Assembly: GCA_002049455.2 (NCBI GenBank)
Contig: KV918771.1
Span: 462,386-526,385, forward strand
DNA: 64,000 nt
Source of the DNA: Porphyra umbilicalis
Lineage: Eukaryota > Rhodophyta > Bangiophyceae > Bangiales > Bangiaceae
Direction: 5' to 3'
The notes under the pieces were generated by a model. The model was given only the letters and a program-made list of their open reading frames with translations, ran no database searches and was not told where the DNA came from. Below, piece after piece: positions 30,533 to 40,377 of this stretch (the stretch's first letter is position 1; every line of letters begins with the position of its first letter). The position numbers were made by a program, and so were the translations under genes.

Positions 30533-30623
30533 ACATTACATGAGTGGACCGCTGCAGAAAGCCGATGGGCCGAGAAAAAAAAAGGTTTTGGGATGTCTCA
30601 TTTTTGGGACACGCACCATACCT
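30533..30623 (+). repeat. Dispersed repeat, solo end related to the 33265 element
   Basis: Reads through GGACCGCTGCAGAAAGCC, GGGCCGAGAAAAAAAAA and TGTCTCATTTTTGGGACACG to CGCACCATA, closely matching 33815-33903. No partner terminus is seen nearby, so it looks like a solo end. Confidence 0.75.
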
Positions 30624-31578
30624 ACCTGCATAATAGCGGGGAACACAGCCGCGGCAAGTCATGGGCCAATCCCACCGTCTCCCCGGCCTGCCCCTCCCTA
30701 CACCTTTTATCTTCATCGTTCCGCCCTCAACAAAGCATTGCACGGCTCGCAGGGTCAATGGGGGAGCAGCGTGAGCCCGAGTGGAGTGCTACCCAGCAGA
30801 AATCACATCGAGGCAAAGAAAAGAGAGCCCAAGAGAGCACACACTCCCGAGCACTATCTTTCAAACCGTTTGCGCGCACAACCGTCCCGCCCCCAATCTC
30901 CACTCATTCATCCCCCAACAGCCGCACCCGGCCCGCGTCGCCCGCGTCGGCCACTACCGGGTGGATCAACGCGACGACGGCGGTTGCAGGGCTGGCCCCC
31001 CCCTTCTATCGGCCGGCGCTTGCGCGTGAGGGCGATGCTTGGCTGGCGGACGCCCTCGTCCACCGCCTCGGTCCGCCGCGTCGCGTGCGCTTGGCGCCGA
31101 CCGGCACGGGGGCGCAAACCGGGACGGCTCCGCGCACGACCACAGGCGTTGGGGTCAGTGGCTTGCCGCCCGTCGGCCGCGTGCCAACTGCCTCGCGGGT
31201 CATCCCCTTGGGGTCATACGTCCGAACGCCGTGCAGCAGGGTGGGCTCCCACGCCTCGTCGCCGTCAGGGTCCGCGCCGAGCGGGGGGGCAGTTTACTCT
31301 TCGTCCACGTCGACACCGCCACTGACCCGGCGAGCGGCGGGAAACGTGAGCCGCCGCTGTCGACGCGCCCGCGCTAAGCAGCGGAGGGTAGACTCTCGAT
31401 GTTTCGAAAACCGGCACATGACGAATGGCGATGGCAATGGCATGGCAGTGTGACGCTGTCTCGTTGGCAGCCGACCGAGGAACCCATGAGGAACAAAAAT
31501 CATCACAATGCGCACAACACGAAGCAAAAAAAAAAACATCCCGACCAGCTACCCGCGACACATCCATGGAAACGAACC
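30624..31578. other. Spacer with a weak minus-strand coding-like stretch
   Basis: Mostly unassigned. On the minus strand 31290-31006 reads PDGDEAWEPTLLHGVRTYDP and PVVVRGAVPVCAPVPVGAKR, more protein-like than its surroundings. It is preceded in the same frame by a TAA (after VDVDEE) and lacks a start. Could be a gene fragment. Confidence 0.25.
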
Positions 31579-32862
31579 TCACTCGGCAGCTGCGGCAGCG
31601 CCCTCACCCGACAGAGGCAACTCCGCGAGGAACTGCATGATCATCGCGCGACCGAGCTCATCCACCTCCAGCGTGTTCTCGTCCTCCTTGGCGACGCCGG
31701 CGTACGTCCAGCCACCGCCAAAGTCGAAGATCACCGCGTCCCCGGCAGACGTGATCATCACGTTGCCGGTCTTGGCGTCACCCCAGATCACGGGGGCACG
31801 CGGGTTGTCGGGGCCACCCGAGCTGTGCAGGTGGTCCAACGCAGCATTGATCTGCGACCTCCACCGCTCCCGCTCCGACATGGTCGCCTGCTTTACCGCC
31901 GTGAGCGGCTTGCCGTCGAGGTACGACGTTAAGATGCCGTCCACCAACCCGTCGCCGTCAACCACCAGCCCGTGGAACCGCACCACGTTGGGGTGGCTGG
32001 GGATCTTGCCCAGCGTGTCGGCCTCCCGAATGAAGTCCTGCGTGTCGGTGCGGTAGCAGTTGTAGACGGTCTTCATGGCCATCAGCGTCCCCGCAGTCGT
32101 CGCGCCCGTCGTCTCGCCGGGAGCAACCTCCACGAGAAAGATACCGTCGTACAGAGGTTCGCGGTGGTGGACCACCAGCCGGTCCTTAGTGATGCCAGGT
32201 AGGTGTGGAAAGGTGTTGGCGGTCGGACACCCATACACCCGCATGTAGTACTTCGCCGGGTCGACAGGCGACAACACGCCACGCATCGTCCGGAGCTGGC
32301 GGCGACACGGAAAGCCGTTGTAGTAGCCAGCGCGGCGGGCAGCAGCAACCTCGGTCACGGAGGCGGAGGCATCATCTGCGCCAGGTACCACCCAAAGCGA
32401 GAGGTGACGACCATACAACTGCAGCATGTTGGCACAGATGTCAAACATAACTGCGCCATCCGCAGCGAGCCGCCTTTCCTGACTCTGGTTGGCCGCAGAT
32501 TCGTCATCAGCCGCCGGCGGGTACCTTAGAGCGTCGTTCTCTTCACAGGCAGCGACCTTGTTATTGCGCTCCATCAACAGGTGGTACCGGATAGCCTTGT
32601 ACACTACGTCCACCTGCGCGTCAATGCCCACCATCACGCCTTTTTCCTTATTCTTCTTGGATGGACGCGTCGTCTGGATGTCCAGCAGTTGCCACTCCTC
32701 CGGGTCAGGCAACCCCTCCTGGTACCACAACATCATGCAGCACACGGAAGCACTCGCGACGCCGCCGTCCACGCATGTAATTCGCTCAGGGGGCGAGAAG
32801 AAGCGGCGGAGAGAAGTGAGCGCCGGGGAGAAGATACCAGACCAGCGGGGGGGGCAAAGCAA
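31579..32862 (-). CDS. Protein-kinase-like protein
   Basis: A 427-codon intronless frame. Residues 1-240 are unrecognised. The kinase fold follows: an AMK lysine in TLMAMKTVYN (about residue 268), a helix-C Glu in FIREADTLGKIPSHPNVVRF, hinge-like GILTSYLDGKPL, a long helix RSQINAALDHLHSSG, the catalytic loop WGDAKTGNVMI with Asp, Lys and Asn (His-Arg of HRD replaced), and metal-binding DFGGGW. All catalytic residues are present, so activity is plausible. Only about 43 residues follow DFG, so the C-lobe is short, as in small bacterial-type or fungal aminoglycoside-kinase-like relatives. MMLWYQEG at about residue 43 is an alternative start. The protein ends in an Ala tail. Confidence 0.75.
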   Translation of the reverse strand: MLCPPRWSGIFSPALTSLRRFFSPPERITCVDGGVASASVCCMMLWYQEGLPDPEEWQLLDIQTTRPSKKNKEKGVMVGIDAQVDVVYKAIRYHLLMERNNKVAACEENDALRYPPAADDESAANQSQERRLAADGAVMFDICANMLQLYGRHLSLWVVPGADDASASVTEVAAARRAGYYNGFPCRRQLRTMRGVLSPVDPAKYYMRVYGCPTANTFPHLPGITKDRLVVHHREPLYDGIFLVEVAPGETTGATTAGTLMAMKTVYNCYRTDTQDFIREADTLGKIPSHPNVVRFHGLVVDGDGLVDGILTSYLDGKPLTAVKQATMSERERWRSQINAALDHLHSSGGPDNPRAPVIWGDAKTGNVMITSAGDAVIFDFGGGWTYAGVAKEDENTLEVDELGRAMIMQFLAELPLSGEGAAAAAE

Positions 32863-33264
32863 CGGACCAGACGGTCACTTTACGCGAGGGGCGGGGGAGA
32901 GGGCGGGCAAGGACAGCCGCTGCCAGAGCGCTTGAGCCGAGCAAAAAGCCAGACTTGGGATCCGGCACGGTATTTACAGATGCATGAAGCAAGCTAACTC
33001 CCGACGCCTGTCAGACGGATTGTGGCGCCCACGAACAATTGCGGTATTGACAGCCTGCAGCTCCGTGCTCATCCTCGCTCGAATTGCATCGATTTCCCGG
33101 GTTTGGTGCACGGATCTTCAAGCACACTTCTTTTCCAGCGCATTCGCACATATTCTTCTCGCCCAGATATTTACATACGAGCTTAACTTTTGTGCCAAAA
33201 CAGAATGTACGGCACGCTGTGCTTTCGCCTGGGCGAACGTACGCGCGTAGTCACATTTTCCCTG
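32863..33264. other. Upstream region of the kinase-like gene
   Basis: Balanced base composition from 32970 onward. Likely holds the kinase promoter on the minus strand; no motif I can defend. Confidence 0.35.
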
Positions 33265-33903
33265 TATGGTGCGTGTCCCAAAAATGAGACATGCGCGTTT
33301 TCTGAAGGACTGACACATCAGTGCACGGGGGCAGGTGGGGTGGGGTAAGAGAAAATTCTCGACTGGCCTCCATGGAAAGAGCCTCACCCGACGCGTTCTT
33401 GGCTGACAACTCCTTAGTACCCGCCTGTGGGCACTGTTCTGTGGACCTCTCAGATAGCCCCGATCTTGGAGCCAGTCTTTTTCAGGTTTTTGGGGTTACA
33501 GGTTTGCAACGCCAAAGCTCATGTGCCAACTGGAGCTTCGATGAGGGGTGTCCCAAATCGTTTTTTCTTCACAGGGGGCTACATGGGGGTCTTTTTCACA
33601 TTTTTATTGGTAAGGTCGTGCCCTTTTCTTCGTGCACGAACTGTCAGCACATGCCTGCTCTAGTATCCGTGCATTTGATTGGGGCGCGTGATCGTCACCT
33701 GTCGAAGCTGCAATGAATGACACTTTCCCCCATGACACGTCAGGAGGTTGGGGGGTCCGCCTCTGCTAACACTGTCAGGGGCCGTTCTGGAAAGCACAGT
33801 GGGACCGAGTGGGTCACATTTCATTTCGGGCCGTTGCAGAAGGCCAGTGGGCCGAGAAAAAAAGCAAAAACCGCGATGTCTCATTTTTGGGACACGCACC
33901 ATA
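33265..33903. mobile_element. ~640-bp TIR element
   Basis: A 28-bp perfect terminal inverted repeat beginning TATGGTGCGTGTCCCAAA (33265-33292) and ending GGGACACGCACCATA (to 33903); the outermost TA on each side could be the duplicated target. Interior is non-coding. The right end with about 60 bp of adjoining sequence recurs at 30533-30623. Confidence 0.75.
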
Positions 33904-35829
33904 TTGCGGGTGCGTTCGAGAAGGTACCTTGGCCCAAGTCTGCTCAATTCTGTGACACGGAGACTGCTTAACATGATGAATGAAATCAAGGCGTGAGCAA
34001 CACAAGCAGCGCAGACGCAACGCGAAAATGACGGCTCCGTCAAGATCACTCTCCGCCGCCGCGACCTCTCCGGCAACCCTGTTCAAATTCAAACGACCAC
34101 CCTCCCCAGCGCCCCCATCGTGGTTGCAGGGTGGGGGGCACTCCCCTCCACCCTCACGCTTCTTTTGGTGCCCGGGGGCGGGCGGCCGGTGTCGGATCAA
34201 GGGTCTGGGCGGCCCGGGGGCGGGCGACGGCGGCTGACGACGGCGCGCAGGGCGGCCGCGTGGGGACGGGCTCGGCGCGGTTTTTTTTTGGGCGGATCGC
34301 GCCAGAGGGGCACCGAGCCGCTTCGTTCGTGCGGTCGGGGGCGGGGGGGGGGGCGCGCGGGATGGCGGGTGGGCGGTCGGAGGTGTCGGCCGCGGGGACG
34401 CTGTGGCGGCGGTTCTCGAACTCGCGATGGCGAACACGACGCCGACGCCAGCGGCGCGACTGGAATTACTGGAGCGCGTAATTAGCGCAATCCAGTCCGA
34501 TCACGTCCCCGCGATTGTGGTCGGGCGCGGGTCTTCGCGCCTGATGGCCGGACCCGTCCTGGCGGGGGTGAGAGCGCGGGTGGCGCCCGCTCGCTCCGCT
34601 GGGCGGGCCGTGCTTGGCTACCGCATCGGAAGATCCGGGGGGGGTGACTCCCCCCCCCCCCCCCGCACACCGGCGGCGTGTTTTTGGCGGTTGCGGCCGC
34701 GGGTGGTGCTGCTGGGGCCGGGCGGCTCACACCTATTTAAGAGTGCGATTATGCGGTCTTGCGGCTTTTTCGCCTTTATCAGGCATATCATTGGTCGCCA
34801 GGCCAATCACGCCTGCATTTCCGTCAGTTTCAGGCAGCCGAAAGGTGACCGGCGTTCGAAAGTGGCGCACCAGCTCTGATGGGTCCTTGGGCACCTGTGG
34901 AGGGGTCAGCTTTCCAAAATTTCATACTCGCTTTGCCAACGTTTCTTCCTGTCCGTCCGTTGTCCCACGAGGCTGCCGTGAGTGCCGTGCTCTGCGCGCC
35001 CCCTTTCTTCTGACCCCGTTTTGAGTGTGTGAGAGGCTGTGTGGGGGGCGGCGGCCGTTTGCTGGGTGTGTCGGGCGCTGTGTGTCTGCATTCCTAGTGT
35101 GTTGGGAGGGGGTGGGGGCTGGCGACGTGTTTGCTCGCTGTGGGAAGTCGGTGGGTTGTGGTTGTTTGGGAACAAGTGACAGCGACCGCGTCTATGTCTC
35201 CTTGGGCCCGCAGCGACCACATGGCCCCGCCTGGCTTCCCACCGACCCGAGTCGGCAGCACACCTTTCCACTCTGTTGGCCCGATTTGGTTGCCTGGCCG
35301 CCATGGGACCCCATCCCTTCCTGGGCATGCCTTCTTGCTGTTTTTCTGCCTTGTCCTCGGCACCACTGCCGACCCGTTTGCTCGCGCCCCTGTTTCCGCC
35401 TTGCCCGTTTCGAACCGTTTGCATTGGCCGCGCAGCTCACCGGACCCGGTTTTTCTGGCCGCATCCATTCTCAATGCTCATGCTGCCTCCCCAACGTTCT
35501 CGCTCCCCAGAATACATCGGCGGTGTTTTCCTTCACCTCCCGGTTCCTGTTGCATTTACCCGTAGTCTGTCTTGCAGACACCTTCGTGCACACTACCCCA
35601 CTCCCGTTCCAGGGTCTTGCTCGTCGTCGGGGGAGCACGTCTAATCACACAGGTCTTGAGTTTCTCTCCATCCTCCTTTCAGTCGCGTTTATGACCGCAG
35701 CTCCGTCTGGTGCTCTGTGACTTCTGCTGGCCTGCTTCTCCGTCGGTCGTTTCTCTCACTCCAGTAAAGCACCTCCTGAAACCGGACTGTATCTATCCAC
35801 CCGTCTTCTGCTAAGTTCTCACGTATGAG
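33904..35829. other. Intergenic region with a doubtful small ORF
   Basis: ATG 34427 opens a frame beginning MANTTPTPAARLELLERVISA and continuing QSDHVPAIVVGRGSS, then low complexity to a stop at 34879; this could be a small gene but no family is recognised. From about 35010 to 35720 the sequence is T/C-rich and looks transcribed-UTR-like without a convincing gene. C-run at 34652-34664. Confidence 0.3.
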
Positions 35830-37119
35830 CATCGATCTCTCTGGCATTTGCGGGTGGTCGCCAACCCGCGCACACACGCGGTTGGGGCGGGGTGCACATG
35901 TGTCGCCCAATGGTTCGATGGCCACGCACTTAGGGACACCATGGCGTGGTGCAACAGGTCCGTTGCACTCGCGCGGATGCCCTGGGGATGGTCACCATCG
36001 ATCTCTCTGGCATTTGCGGGTGGTCGCCAACCCGCGCACACACGCGAATGGGGCGGGGTGGACTTGCGTTGCCCAATATGTCGATGGCCACGCACTTGAG
36101 GACACCATGGCGCGGTGCAACAGGTCCGTTGCACTCGCGCAGATGTCCTGGGGATGGTCACCGTCGATCTCTCTGGCATTTGCGGGTGGTCGCCAACCCG
36201 CGCATGCACGCGGTTGGGGCGGGGAGGACTTGTGTCGCCCAAAAGTTCGATGGCCAAGCCATTTGGGACACCACGGCTGGGCGCAACAGGTCCGCTCTAC
36301 TCGCGCGGATGCTCTGGGGATGGTCACCATTGATCTCTCTGGCATTGGCGGGTGGTCGCCAACCCGCGCATGCACGCGGTTGGGGCGGGGAGGACTTGTG
36401 TCGCCCAAAAGTTCGATGGCCACACAATTTGGGACACCACGGCGTGGTGCAACAGGTCCGCTGTACTCGCGCGGATGCTCTGGGGATGGTCACCAGCGAT
36501 CTCTCTGGCATTTGCGGGTGGTCGCCAACCCGCGCACACACGCGGTTGGGGCGGGGTGGAATTGTGTCGCCCAATAGTTCGATGGCCTCGCACTTGGGGA
36601 CACCATGGCGTGGTTCAACAGGTCCGTTGCACTCGCGTGAATACCCTCGGGCTGGTCACCATCGATCTCTCTGGCATTTACGGGTGGTCGCCAACCCGCG
36701 CACACACGCGGTTGGGGCGGGGTGGACTTGAGACGCCCAATAGTTTGATGGCCATGCGCTTGGGGACACCATGGCGTGGTGCAACAGGTCCGTTGCACTC
36801 GCGTGAATACCCTGCGGATGATTTCCATCGATCTCTCTGGCATTTGCGGGTAGTTGCCAACCCGCGCACACACGTAAGTGGGGCGGGGTGGACTTGTGCC
36901 GCGCAATAGTTTGATGGCCACGCACTCTGGGACACCATGGCGTGATGCAACAGGTCCGTTGCACTCGCGCAGATGCCCTGGGGATGGTCACCATCGATCT
37001 CTCTGGCATTTGCGGGTGGTCGCCAACCCGCGCATGCACGCGGTTGGGGCGGGGTGGACTTGTGTCGCCCAATCGTTCGATGGCCACGCCTTTGGGGACG
37101 CCATGGCGTGGTGCAACAG
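35830..37119 (+). repeat. Satellite array, exact 166-bp period, 7.8 copies
   Basis: CATCGATCTCTCTGGCATTT (small variants) starts at 35830, 35996, 36162, 36328, 36494, 36660, 36826 and 36992: every step is exactly 166 bp with only substitutions. The last unit breaks off at AACAGG|CTGG near 37119. Each unit contains ACCCGCGCACACACGCGG and ACACCATGGCGTGGTGCAAC. Long open frames cross the array on both strands because the unit lacks stops in most phases; they are not genes (166 is not a multiple of three). Confidence 0.97.
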
Positions 37120-38102
37120 GCTGGTAAGACCCACTGTGCTGCTGGACACACCGTCCAACAGGCGCCACGTGCGCTGCCTCGCCAGCAAGCATGATGCGGT
37201 CCTGATCTAGCCGACAGCCAATACTTTTACAGATTGGGCCCACCCTTTGCGCCAATCAACGTTTGCCATCCAGGGGTAAAACGCCACGTGTTCCAACAGC
37301 AGCATAGAAGCTTCGCTAATAATCGATCAATGTAAAATTACGTGTGTGTTTTTCTCAATATGTAGTCCCATCAAAGTCCACGACCAATAACCTGTATTTT
37401 TATCAACCAGCCCCTTATATGCTCAAGCCCGCTCAAAGCTGAACGACTTGATCATCTGCAGCAAGCGTCTTTCCAGTTGATTTGCTCCACTTTGCACGGA
37501 CTTGCTGTGGATTCTCTTCCACTGCTTTTTTTTCCAGATTAGGGGAGAGTGGCGGGTGTGTGCCCCGTTGCAGCTCCGCGAGGTGACGCGCGGCGTACCC
37601 GCCGGATGACGCACGCCTCGGTGCTGACCGCCGCTGCGGCACGCTTGCCACCGCCGCGTAGGACACCGTGCTGCAGTTGGGCGCCCCACCGTGGCGCGGG
37701 TGATGGCGGCCCGCCACTCGGCGGCGCGGTGGCATGATGGCGCGCCGTGGCCGCCGCCGCTGCCAGCGCCGCGCACGACACGCGGCGGTCGGGTGGCGTG
37801 TGTGCTGGCGCGCGCGCCGTGCGGTGGCGGCGCGGCGGGCAGCGTTGGCACGGCGTGCGGTGCCTGCAGACGGCCGCCTCCGCCGTGGAGGAGGAGCGCA
37901 CCCTGGGTGTAACCGCGGGCGATAAGACCGGTGCAGGGAGCGCAGGGCGGCGCTCCGTGCCGAGCGTGCGTCTGACGCCGCGTGTGATTTGACGCAACGC
38001 CACCGAGTGGGGCGTCGAACTCCCTCCGTGGTGCCTGTTTGCTGGCCGTCCGTTGCCTCGCGCGGCCGTTTGCGGCCGTCCGTCTCTCCCCCCCACCCCA
38101 CC
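37120..38102. other. Upstream region of TIMP-like gene A
   Basis: AT-richer to about 37540, then GC-rich. The CCCACCCCACC leader directly precedes ATG 38103. Nothing else recognised. Confidence 0.35.
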
Positions 38103-38816
38103 ATGGCCCGCCCCCGTGCTGGTGCTGGCCCGCTCCGATCGCCCGTGGCTTCCACCATGTGGGTGCTGGCATCGCTCCTCATTGTGGCTACCGCGTCGCC
38201 ACCTTTCGTCGCCGCCTACAAATGCATCCCCCCGACGCTCCTCACCTCCTACTATCGCGAGAGCGTCGACGCGGTGGTCATTGCCACACCCCAGCGGCTC
38301 GTGTCGGAAACCCCCGAGCGCCGCACGTACGGCTTGCTCGGCGGGCCCTTCCCCACCAACACGACCGTCTACAAGGGATGCCCCCGCAAGCTCGAACGCT
38401 TCTCGTCGCCGGGCTCCCTCTCCTCGTGCTCCATGACGTTTGAGCTGGGCGTGCCGGTCCTCCTCTTCCTCTCCGCCGACCGTTCCGTGTCGCCCTGCGA
38501 CTACACGGTGCCTGCGTCTGCGCTCACACCGGGGGACGTAGCTTTTCTCACCCGCCGATCGGGCTGCGGCGCGTGCGTGGCGGACAATGAGGTCAACTGC
38601 TTCGTAGCGCCGTGCCAAGTAAGCAAGCCGTGCGGGCCGGACGCGGCCAAATGTGTGGACAACTACTGTGGCGGCTGCTACGCCGAGTGGTTCAAGGCGG
38701 ATGGCACGCCGCTGGTGTGCTCGCCGGGGGGGGGTGGGGTGGGTGGTTTCCCGAATCGTAGGTGGCTTGGCCTTGTCGGACGCGTGGTCGGCGTCGGCTT
38801 GAGGGCGACGCCCTGA
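38103..38816 (+). CDS. Secreted TIMP/NTR-domain-like Cys-rich protein A
   Basis: 237 residues. A signal peptide is visible from the second Met (MWVLASLLIVATASPPFVAA), so mature protein starts near YKCIPPTLL. The NTR/TIMP-like fold follows: YRESVDAVVIATP, TTVYKGCPRKLERF, SSCSMTFELGVPVLLFLS, PCDYTVPASALTPGDVAFL. A second Cys-rich module runs CVADNEVNC, APCQVSKPCGPDAAKC and CGGCYAEWFKADGTPLVC, a motif often found after NTR-like domains in algal and bacterial secreted proteins. TIMPs inhibit metalloproteases through an N-terminal Cys-x-Cys; here the first Cys is replaced (YKC), so inhibitor activity is doubtful. Upstream Met at 38103 is used as first ATG. The tail after the Gly run may be intronic. 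Paralogue at 42267. Confidence 0.8.
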   Translation: MARPRAGAGPLRSPVASTMWVLASLLIVATASPPFVAAYKCIPPTLLTSYYRESVDAVVIATPQRLVSETPERRTYGLLGGPFPTNTTVYKGCPRKLERFSSPGSLSSCSMTFELGVPVLLFLSADRSVSPCDYTVPASALTPGDVAFLTRRSGCGACVADNEVNCFVAPCQVSKPCGPDAAKCVDNYCGGCYAEWFKADGTPLVCSPGGGGVGGFPNRRWLGLVGRVVGVGLRATP

Positions 38817-39007
38817 GTGGGAGTCGTGGAGGAGAGGAGATGAGCAAGGAATACGCTAGCTAGGGGACCACATCGTACGGTTACCCTCAATCGCGAGCTG
38901 TGTCGTAGCACGCGCGCTCCCAGCACATGTATCGGCGACGTAGGACTCTCGGAAGTCCCTTGCAGCCAGCACAGTGCACCTCGTTGCTGGATCCACCACG
39001 GAGGGTG
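38817..39007. other. 3' flank of gene A up to the TIR element
   Basis: Short unique spacer; ends at the TA that borders the 1366-bp element. Confidence 0.4.
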
Positions 39008-39009
39008 TA

Positions 39010-40375
39010 ACTGACCACGCCCATCTGCTTTACTCAGATCCTTAGCTGACCAATCGGCAGGCGTTCTGAGATCCCGGTCAGACACTGATCAATTCGACTC
39101 TCTCATCGACAGCAGGAGTTAGACAGCCACACACACAAGCTCCTTTCGAATCGTTGTGGCTTCGTATTGTTCTGGAACAACGCATCCTTTGATGTTCCGT
39201 ATTCCCTGCGGAGTGTTTCCTGCACTTGCCCGCCCTTCGCTATCTTCTTTCTACCCCTTTCCCACCCCATGTATCTTTTCTGCTTGTATGCACAGGGGAT
39301 GAAGCGGTCTCCCCCCTCTCCCCCCCCCTCCCTGTGCCTCTGCAGCTGCCCACTTCCCCAGTGGTGACCTCACCTGTGGGACAGACGGAGGACGAACACC
39401 AGACACCGGAGGTTGGGGTGATGGTAAAAATGCAATGGGGTCGAAGAACAGGTAGGGATATAGAATGGGGGGGGGCGGGTGGCGGGGGAAAATGGACAGG
39501 GGGGGAATGAGGAGCAGGGGAGGGGGGGGGTGGCCGGGACGTCAGGATCAGAAACAACGTCGAGCCGGGCTGTCGGAGCAGCAACCGATCCAAGCGCAGA
39601 TGTGCCGCATGCGCAAAAGTGGGCGGGTTCCGCCCGCAATGCACCCACCCAAGGCGCCAACCATTTTGGGCGGGCAACGAGCTTCAGCCAATCAAAGTGC
39701 CAAGATCAATCCGCCACCGTCATCGGGACACACCTCAAAAAGGTCTCGCCTCATCACGGCGTCGATTGCATCGAGTGCAGGCCCCCATCGCCGCCGCGTC
39801 ATCCATTTTCCTCCAGCCGCCCTCCTCCTTTGTTCTACACTTCCTCCCCTCCTCCCCCCCCCATTCCTTCTCTCCCCCCCCCCATTCCTTCTCTCCCCCC
39901 CCCCCTCCCCCTCTCCCTCTCCTCCGCTTCCTCTCTCTCCCACTTTTATCCGTCCCCACTCTTCCCCGTCAGTCCTCTGTTCCCCACGCCTTGTGGCTGG
40001 GGACTGGAAATGACACAAGTGGTCACAGGACTGGACAACTGTGCAGGCACAGGGAATGACGGGGGGGAGGGGGGAGACCGCTTCATCCCCTGTGCATACA
40101 AGCAGAAAAGATACATGGGGTGGGAAAGGGGTAGAAAGAAGATAGCGAAGGGCGGGCAAGTGCAGGAAACACTCCGCAGGGAATACGGAACATCAAAGGA
40201 TGCGTTGTTCCAGAACAATACGAAGCCACAACGATTCGAAAGGAGCTTGTGTGTGTGGCTGTCTAACTCCTGCTGTCGATGAGAGAGTCGAATTGATCAG
40301 TGTCTGACCGGGATCTCAGAACGCCTGCCGATTGGTCAGCTAAGGATCTGAGTAAAGCAGATGGGCGTGTTCAGT
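39010..40375. mobile_element. 1366-bp element with ~330-bp terminal inverted repeats
   Basis: 39010-39338 and 40047-40375 are inverted copies with about one difference, starting ACTGACCACGCCCATC / ACTGAACACGCCCATC, with TA immediately outside each end (39008-39009, 40376-40377). Such long, almost identical arms indicate recent movement or conversion. The interior is non-coding and contains a long polypyrimidine tract. It lies between the two TIMP-like paralogues. Confidence 0.88.
39839..39970 (+). repeat. Polypyrimidine tract, ~130 nt
   Basis: Almost pure C/T with only a few purines, including two copies of CCATTCCTTCTCTCCCCC. Able in principle to form triplex (H-DNA) structure; sits in the centre of the long-TIR element. 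Confidence 0.85.
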
Positions 40376-40377
40376 TA

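Noticed and set aside
35025-35720. 231-codon plus-strand ORF before the satellite
   Set aside because: T/C-rich sequence with random-looking composition, Cys and Pro scattered, no start context or domain.
35830-37119. CRISPR-like array
   Set aside because: Units are uniform 166-bp satellite copies without spacer variation and the genome is eukaryotic.
35825-37255. Several 140-260-codon ORFs in the satellite
   Set aside because: Generated by a 166-bp unit with few stops, read through all three phases; no conserved protein.
37539-38618. 359-codon minus-strand ORF
   Set aside because: Antisense to the signal peptide and NTR-like region of TIMP-like gene A; no recognisable features.
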